Source: DATIUV01 sp049322755 (GTDB lineage Bacteria; Pseudomonadota; Gammaproteobacteria; Burkholderiales; UBA6910). Taken from it: 11,190 bases of DNA. The DNA lies in assembly GCA_049322755.1 (NCBI GenBank), contig JBMOQX010000016.1, positions 1-11,190 on the forward strand, in the 5' to 3' direction. The notes beneath the pieces were generated by a model. It had not been told where the DNA came from, ran no database searches, and saw only the letters and a program-made list of their open reading frames with translations. Below are positions 7,185 through 11,190 of the stretch, piece by piece (within the stretch, counting starts at the first letter, position 1; the number at the start of each line of letters is the position of its first letter). The position numbers were made by a program, and so were the translations under genes.

Positions 7185-7237
7185 GGTTACCGGGTTACCG
7201 GTTACCACCCGGGCGACCGGCCGCTTCCCGTTACCAC
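7185..7237 (+). repeat. GGTTACC direct-repeat array
   Basis: Three exact GGTTACC copies occur at 7185-7191, 7193-7199 and 7200-7206, spaced 8 and 7 bases apart. A related copy, GTTACCAC, lies at 7230-7237 and repeats 7201-7208 exactly. The array also folds: CCGGGT (7190-7195) can pair with ACCCGG (7207-7212). It differs by one base from the GGTGACC-type motif near 5753. Probably a protein-binding site; the binding partner is unknown. Confidence 0.7.
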
Positions 7238-7256
7238 TGCCACCCGAATCCACCCT

Positions 7257-7297
7257 ACCCGCCCCGGGCCTTTCGCGCTTGCGGCGGGTTTCGTTTT
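7257..7297 (+). terminator. probable rho-independent terminator just upstream of the first ParB-methyltransferase
   Basis: ACCCGCC (7257-7263) pairs with GGCGGGT (7283-7289) around a 19-base loop, followed by a T-rich run (TTTCGTTTT, 7289-7297). It ends four bases before ATG 7302, so it would stop transcription of the early operon. The next gene would then need read-through, antitermination or a promoter inside the hairpin region. Confidence 0.55.
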
Positions 7298-7301
7298 GCC
7301 C

Positions 7302-8711
7302 ATGCGCGAAGGACTCAGCCTCGAATACCGCGACATCGCCACGCTGATCCCCTACGCCCGCAACCCGCGCACGCATTCCGACGCGCAGATCGCCAAGATC
7401 GCCGCCTCCATCGTCGAGTTCGGCTGGACCAATCCGATCCTGGTCGATGGCGCAAACGGCATCATCGCCGGCCACGGGCGTTTGGCGGCGGCGCGCCGAC
7501 TCGGGCTCGAGAAGGTGCCGGTCATCGAACTCGCGCACCTGACCCCGGCGCAGAAGCGCGCGCTGGTGCTGGCCGACAACCGGCTGGCGCTGGAAGCCGG
7601 CTGGGACGAGGAGATGCTCGCACTGGAACTGGCCGAACTCGCCGAGGCCGGCTACGACCTGGGGCTCACCGGCTTCGTCGATGCCGAGATCGGGCGCTTG
7701 CTGGACGCGCTCGGGATGGAGGCCACGACCGAGGAGGCCGGCGCCGACGAGGACGCGGCCGAGGAAGACCTCCCCACCCCGCCCGCGGTCCCGGTCACCC
7801 GGCCGGGCGATTTGTGGTGGCTGGGCGAGCACCGGCTGCTGTGCGCCGATGCCTCCGACCACAAAGCCGTGCAGCGCCTGATGGCGGGCGACCGGGCGCA
7901 CCTGGTCTTCACCAGCCCCCCGTATGCCAACCAGCGCGACTACACCACCGGCGGGATCAAAGACTGGGATGCCCTGATGCAGGGCGTGTTCGGCGCGGCT
8001 CAAACGGCCTTGCGCGAGGACGCGCAGGTGCTGGTCAACCTGGGGCTGGTGCACCGCGACGGCGAGTGGCAGCCGTACTGGGACGGCTGGATCGCGTGGA
8101 TGCGCACGCAGGGCTTTCGGCGCTTCGGCTGGTACGTGTGGGACCAGGCGGTGACCGTGCCCGGCGACTGGGCCGGGCGGCTGGCGCCCCGGCACGAGTT
8201 CGTCTTCCACTTCAACCGCCAGGCGCGCAAACCGAACAAGATCGTGCCCTGCAAGTGGGCCGGGCAGGAAACCCACCTGCGCGCCGACGGTTCGTCCACC
8301 GCGATGCGCGGCAAGGACGGCACGGTCGGCGGCTGGTGCCACGCGGGGCTGCCGACGCAGGACTTCCGCATCCCGGACTCGGTCATCGAGGTGACGCGCC
8401 AGCGCGGCCGCATCGGTGAGGGTATCGACCATCCGGCGGTGTTCCCGGTGGGGTTGCCCCGGTTCTTCATCGAGGCCTACACCGATGCGGGCGAGATCGT
8501 CCTGGAGCCGTTCGCAGGCTCGGGCACCACGCTCCTCGCCGGTGAACTCACGGGTCGCCGGGTGCGCGCGGTCGAACTCGCTCCCGAGTACGTGGACGTG
8601 GCCCTGCGCCGCTGGATGCAGCACCACCCGGACCGCGTGCCGGTGCTGGAGGGCAATGGTCGGACCTTCGGCGAGGTGGCGACCGAGCGCGAGGCGGAGG
8701 TGCCGGCATGA
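7302..8711 (+). CDS. ParB-domain / DNA methyltransferase fusion (SPPY type)
   Basis: This 469-residue protein starts at ATG 7302; an in-frame TTG at 7296 falls in the terminator T-run. Neither start has a good Shine-Dalgarno. Residues about 8-105 form a ParB/sulfiredoxin-like domain with GHGR at 57-60 (IIAGHGRLAAARRLG) and a downstream LADNR motif. These correspond to the nucleotide-binding boxes of ParB proteins. An acidic linker leads to an N4/N6 methylase domain in beta-class order. Motif IV TSPPY is at 204-208, and motif I PFAGSGTT (about 403-410) is near the C terminus, followed by VELAPEYVDVALRRW. SPPY is typical of N4-cytosine methylases and DPPY of N6-adenine ones, so m4C is the better guess. 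In phages such fusions probably modify phage DNA against host restriction. It overlaps the next gene by ATGA. Confidence 0.9.
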   Translation: MREGLSLEYRDIATLIPYARNPRTHSDAQIAKIAASIVEFGWTNPILVDGANGIIAGHGRLAAARRLGLEKVPVIELAHLTPAQKRALVLADNRLALEAGWDEEMLALELAELAEAGYDLGLTGFVDAEIGRLLDALGMEATTEEAGADEDAAEEDLPTPPAVPVTRPGDLWWLGEHRLLCADASDHKAVQRLMAGDRAHLVFTSPPYANQRDYTTGGIKDWDALMQGVFGAAQTALREDAQVLVNLGLVHRDGEWQPYWDGWIAWMRTQGFRRFGWYVWDQAVTVPGDWAGRLAPRHEFVFHFNRQARKPNKIVPCKWAGQETHLRADGSSTAMRGKDGTVGGWCHAGLPTQDFRIPDSVIEVTRQRGRIGEGIDHPAVFPVGLPRFFIEAYTDAGEIVLEPFAGSGTTLLAGELTGRRVRAVELAPEYVDVALRRWMQHHPDRVPVLEGNGRTFGEVATEREAEVPA

Positions 8712-9979
8712 CCGCCTCGTGGCTCGCCGAGAGAATCGAGCACTGGCCGACGACCAAGCTCGTGCCCTACGCGCGCAACGCGCGCACGCACTCGGACGCC
8801 CAGATCGCACAGATCGCCGCCAGCATCGCCGAGTTCGGCTTCACCAACCCGATCTTGGCCGGGGCCGATGGCGTGATCGTCGCCGGGCACGGTCGGCTCG
8901 CCGCCGCGTAGAGGCTGGGCCTTTCCACCGTGCCGGTGGTGGTGCTCGATCATCTGACGCCCACCCAGCGCCGGGCGTTGGGTGTAGCCGACAACCGCAT
9001 CGCCGAGGCCGCGGGTTGGGACGAGGAACTCTTGCGCCTCGAACTGCAAGACCTGCAGGCCGAGGGCTTCGATCTGGACCTGACCGGGTTCGACGCCGAC
9101 GCGCTGGCCGATCTGCTGGCGAGGGACGAACCCGAGCACATCGGCCAGACCGACGACGACGCGGTGCCCGAGTCCCCCGACGCGCCGGTGTCCCGGCCCG
9201 GCGACGTGTGGTTGCTCGGCCCCCATCGGCTGGTGTGCGGGGATGCGACCACGGCCGAGGCCTACGCGCGCCTGTTCCCGCACGGCGAACGGGCGGACAT
9301 GGTCTTCACCGACCCGCCCTACAACGTCAACTACGGGAGCAGCGCGAAGGACAAGCTGCGCGGCAGGCACCGCCCGATCCTCAACGATGCGCTGGGCGAC
9401 GGGTTTCGCGACTTCCTGCGGGATGCGCTGACGCTCTTGATCGCCCACACCCAGGGCGCGATCTACGTGGCCATGTCCTCCAGCGAGCTCGACACCCTGC
9501 AGGCGGCCTTCCGTGCCGCCGGGGGCCACTGGTCGACGTTCATCATCTGGGCCAAGAACACCTTCACGCTGGGCCGCTCGGACTACCAGCGTCAGTACGA
9601 GCCGATCCTCTACGGGTGGCCGGAGTGGGCGACTCGCCACTGGTGCGGCGACCGCGACCAAGGCGACGTGTGGCACTTCAACAAGCCGCAGAAGAACGAC
9701 CTGCACCCGACGATGAAGCCGGTCGAACTGGTCGAGCGTGCGATCCGCAACTCCAGCCGCCCGGGCGACGTGGTGCTCGACCCCTTCGGCGGCTCGGGCA
9801 CCACGCTGATCGCCGCCGAGAAGTCGGGGCGCCTGGCGCGGCTGATCGAGCTCGATCCGAAGTACGTCGACGTGATCGTGCAGCGATGGCAGGAGTGGAC
9901 GGGCCGGCAGGCCACCCGCGAGGCGGATGGCGTGGCCTTCGATCAGGCGGCGAGCGCCTCCTCTGCGATCGCGCAGTGA
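8708..9979 (+). CDS. second ParB-domain / DNA methyltransferase fusion (DPPY type), interrupted by in-frame amber codon
   Basis: One frame of 423 codons runs from ATG 8708 (GGAGG at 8696-8700, ATGA overlap) to TGA 9977-9979, broken by TAG at codon 68. It is a paralogue of the upstream gene. The ParB-like domain has GHGR at 60-63 and VADNR later. Motif IV DPPYN is at 202-206 and motif I DPFGGSGTT at 358-366, followed by IELDPKYVDVIVQRW. DPPY suggests N6-adenine methylation, unlike its SPPY neighbour. The TAG follows RLAAA and precedes RLGL, where the paralogue has Arg; CAG (Gln) to TAG is one transition. If not suppressed, the gene yields a useless 67-residue ParB fragment. Internal initiation, for example at GTG 8930 without a good ribosome site, could still give an intact 349-residue methylase lacking the ParB box. 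Confidence 0.85.
8909..8911 (+). other. in-frame TAG (amber) inside second ParB-methyltransferase
   Basis: The codon is TAG within gcc gcg TAG agg ctg. The aligned paralogue reads RLAAA-R-RLGL at 7302-8711, and alignment continues in frame on both sides, so this is a point change rather than a frameshift. It directly follows the GHGR nucleotide-binding box of the ParB domain. CAG is the simplest ancestor. Confidence 0.9.
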
Positions 9980-9998
9980 ATCACGAAGCCGTCAGCTG

Positions 9999-10020
9999 CG
10001 GCATCCCATGCGGGATGCGC
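9999..10020. terminator. hairpin between convergent genes, possible bidirectional terminator
   Basis: GCATCCC (10001-10007) and GGGATGC (10012-10018) form a perfect 7-bp stem with a 4-base loop (ATGC). It lies in the 55-base gap between the convergent stops of the second methyltransferase and the DUF3489 gene. CAGC and GCTG further out could extend the stem across a bulge. No T-run follows on either strand, so intrinsic termination is likely only weak. Confidence 0.45.
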
Positions 10021-10034
10021 TGCCCCATCGCGAC

Positions 10035-10559
10035 TCACGCGAGCCGGTAGATGCGTTCGCCGCCCGGTATCTTCTCGGAGACGATGGTCAGGCCCAGCTT
10101 CTTCTTCAGCGCCCCGGCCATGGTGCCGCGCACCGTGTGGGGCTGCCAGCCGGTGGCCTCGACGATCTGGCGAACGGTGGCGCCCTCGGGGCGGCGCAGC
10201 ATCGCGATGACCTGGGCCTGCTTGCTGTTCTCACGGGTGCGCGGACGCGTGCGCGCAGCCTTGTCCTTGGACCACCCGGCTTCGGCGGCCGTCACCGCCG
10301 CCTCGATCTCGGGGTCGTCCTCGACGGCCGCCGGTGCCGGCGCGGGGCGCTTGCGCCCCATCGCGCCGTAGCCCTCGTCAGCGACGACCCAGCCGTCTCC
10401 TTGGCGGGCGATCAGGGCGCGGTTGGCGAGGCCTGCCAGCACCTTCTGGCGCGCGCCGCCTTTGATGTGGTCGGGGAACCATTCGATCCTGCCGCCGGTG
10501 TGTTCGAGGGCGTAGGCCAGGATCGCGTGCTGGGTCGGGGTCAGTGGGGTGGTGCCCAT
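10035..10559 (-). CDS. DUF3489 domain protein (putative HTH regulator)
   Basis: This 174-residue protein is read from ATG 10559-10557 on the minus strand, seven bases after AAGGAG, to TGA 10037-10035. The open frame extends back to 11147, but that region is antisense to the terminase gene and is rejected. The N-terminal half (LTPTQHAILAYALEHTGGRI) is helical, followed by a wing-like segment (KVLAGLANRALIARQGDGWV). A charged Pro/Ala linker comes next. The C-terminal DUF3489 segment reads SKQAQVIAMLRRPEGATVRQ then IVEATGWQPHTVRGTMAGAL, a clear HTH. Family function is not established; DNA binding is inferred. It is the only minus-strand gene here, set between modification and packaging genes. 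It may be an independently controlled cassette (moron-like), with its promoter somewhere in the 93-base gap to the terminase. Confidence 0.88.
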   Translation of the reverse strand: MGTTPLTPTQHAILAYALEHTGGRIEWFPDHIKGGARQKVLAGLANRALIARQGDGWVVADEGYGAMGRKRPAPAPAAVEDDPEIEAAVTAAEAGWSKDKAARTRPRTRENSKQAQVIAMLRRPEGATVRQIVEATGWQPHTVRGTMAGALKKKLGLTIVSEKIPGGERIYRLA

Positions 10560-10652
10560 GGGCTGCTCCTTCGCGGTGGTTGATCGGGTTAGGTGATGAA
10601 CGCGCTGTTCCGGGAAGAAGCCAAGCGTCCTTTGCAAGAAATCTGAATCCGC

Positions 10653-11189
10653 ATGGGCCTTTCGATCCGCGCCTACGCGCGTCACCGGGGCGTGTCGCAC
10701 GTGGCGGTCAAGAAGGCGATCGACACCGGGCGCATCACGCCCCTGCCCGACGGCACCATCGACCCCGAGCAGGCCGATGCGCAGTGGGCGAAGAACACCG
10801 TCCATCCGCGCACCGCCGTCCCCCCGAAGGCCTCGCCCCGCGCCCGCGCGCCCGAGGAGGGTGGCGCGAGCCTGCCCGCGGGGCTGGGCACGGGCGGCGC
10901 CACCTTGCTGCAGGCGCGCACCGTCAACGAGGTGCTCAAGGCCAAGATCCGGCAGGTGGAGCTGGCCGAGAAGAAGGACGAACTCGTCGACCGGGCGCGG
11001 GCGATCGCCCACGTCTTCAAGCTCGCCCGCGCCGAGCGCGATGCGTGGCTGAACTGGCCGGGCCGCGCAGCACCCATGCTGGCCGCCCGGTTCGGCCTCG
11101 ACGAGCACGCGCTGCACGTGGCGCTCGACGCCGCGGTGCGCGAGCACCTGGCCGAACTCGGCGAGATCGCCCCGAGGATCGACGCATGA
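10653..11189 (+). CDS. phage terminase small subunit (Nu1-like)
   Basis: This 178-residue protein starts at ATG 10653; no strong Shine-Dalgarno precedes it. Residues 2-30 are a winged-HTH DNA-recognition unit of the Nu1 type (LSIRAYARHRGVSHVAVKKA, then IDTGRI and a DPEQADAQW tail). A Pro/Ala/Arg linker (about 50-80) leads to a helical, charged segment (EVLKAKIRQVELAEKKDELV). The protein closes with the WLNWPGRAAPMLAARFGLDE-type region seen in small terminases. Family knowledge: the small subunit recognises the packaging site and recruits the large ATPase/nuclease. The stop TGA 11187-11189 overlaps an ATG at 11186 (ATGA), almost certainly the large-subunit start just beyond the window. Confidence 0.88.
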   Translation: MGLSIRAYARHRGVSHVAVKKAIDTGRITPLPDGTIDPEQADAQWAKNTVHPRTAVPPKASPRARAPEEGGASLPAGLGTGGATLLQARTVNEVLKAKIRQVELAEKKDELVDRARAIAHVFKLARAERDAWLNWPGRAAPMLAARFGLDEHALHVALDAAVREHLAELGEIAPRIDA

Positions 11190-11190
11190 G

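Larger units (their letters stand above)
6970..7301. other. 332-base non-coding region between early and late modules; possible packaging-site signals
   Basis: No credible gene is present on either strand. From left to right it contains a -10-like TAGTAT (7053-7058) without a clear -35, and GTGACC/GGTGAC motifs at 7081-7097 resembling those of the 5753-5853 repeat. Next is a G-rich stretch with a run of six G and a GCGC-GA-GCGC dyad (about 7139-7156), then the GGTTACC array (7185-7237) and a terminator-like hairpin (7257-7297). The G-run segment around 7105-7180 is reminiscent of cos-type regions ahead of phage terminase genes, but I cannot identify a cleavage site. The overall role as a regulatory or packaging spacer is inferred from position. 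Confidence 0.5.

Noticed and set aside
6957..8810. 617-residue minus-strand open frame opposite the first methyltransferase
   Set aside because: It is the mirror of a well-supported gene and of the non-coding repeats; low-complexity Arg/Ala/His-rich product with no recognisable domain.
10560..10652. A sigma-70 promoter pair in the divergent gap
   Set aside because: TTGATC- and TTGCAA-like hexamers occur, but neither has a credible -10 at 16-18 bases, so no promoter is called.
10560..11147. N-terminal extension of the minus-strand DUF3489 gene to 11147
   Set aside because: It is antisense to the terminase small subunit, and ATG 10559 has AAGGAG at proper spacing.
1..11190. tRNA gene (including a CUA-anticodon suppressor) or CRISPR array
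   Set aside because: No cloverleaf-like T-loop/acceptor pairing and no regularly spaced repeat-spacer structure were noticed by eye. The only repeat clusters are the short GGTGAC and GGTTACC motifs.

Overview
The window is a GC-rich segment of a temperate (lambdoid-type) phage or prophage of a Pseudomonadota host. Codon third positions are mostly G/C, strong AAGGAGG-type ribosome sites precede most genes, and neighbouring genes are tightly packed with ATGA or longer overlaps. No host gene, integrase, repressor or tRNA is visible, so the host cannot be named, and integrated prophage cannot be told from free phage.

Layout. Bases 1-537 hold the 3' part of a Bro-N antirepressor-like gene. From 537 to 5745 runs one compact plus-strand DNA-metabolism operon: a Sak4/AAA_24-type RecA-fold ATPase, a DUF669-like probable ssDNA-binding protein, a DUF6511-like zinc-ribbon protein, a Cas4/AddB-like PD-(D/E)XK nuclease with a predicted 4Fe-4S cluster, a small HTH protein, and a large TOPRIM-primase/SF3-helicase. 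A 17-bp perfect inverted repeat (5753-5853) follows, then a RuvC-like resolvase, a 69-aa orphan and a DUF6362-like HTH protein (to 6969). Bases 6970-7301 are non-coding and hold GGTTACC repeats, a possible packaging-site region and a probable intrinsic terminator. Next come two tandem paralogous ParB-methyltransferase fusions (7302-8711 and 8708-9979), a minus-strand DUF3489 gene (10035-10559), and a Nu1-like terminase small subunit (10653-11189). The large terminase probably begins at the ATG at 11186.

Functionally, the left half looks like a recombination/replication module: ssDNA-annealing ATPase, SSB, exonuclease, primase-helicase, resolvase. The right half is the switch into DNA modification and packaging.

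The most notable feature is a pair of in-frame amber (TAG) codons. One splits the primase-helicase between its primase and helicase halves (4513-4515). The other interrupts the ParB domain of the second methyltransferase (8909-8911). Reading frame and homology continue undisturbed past both, and none of the 14 gene ends visible here uses TAG (12 TGA, 2 TAA). Prophage decay by transitions, sequence error, and amber suppression or recoding are all open explanations. Two transitions hitting different ancestral residues slightly favours decay.
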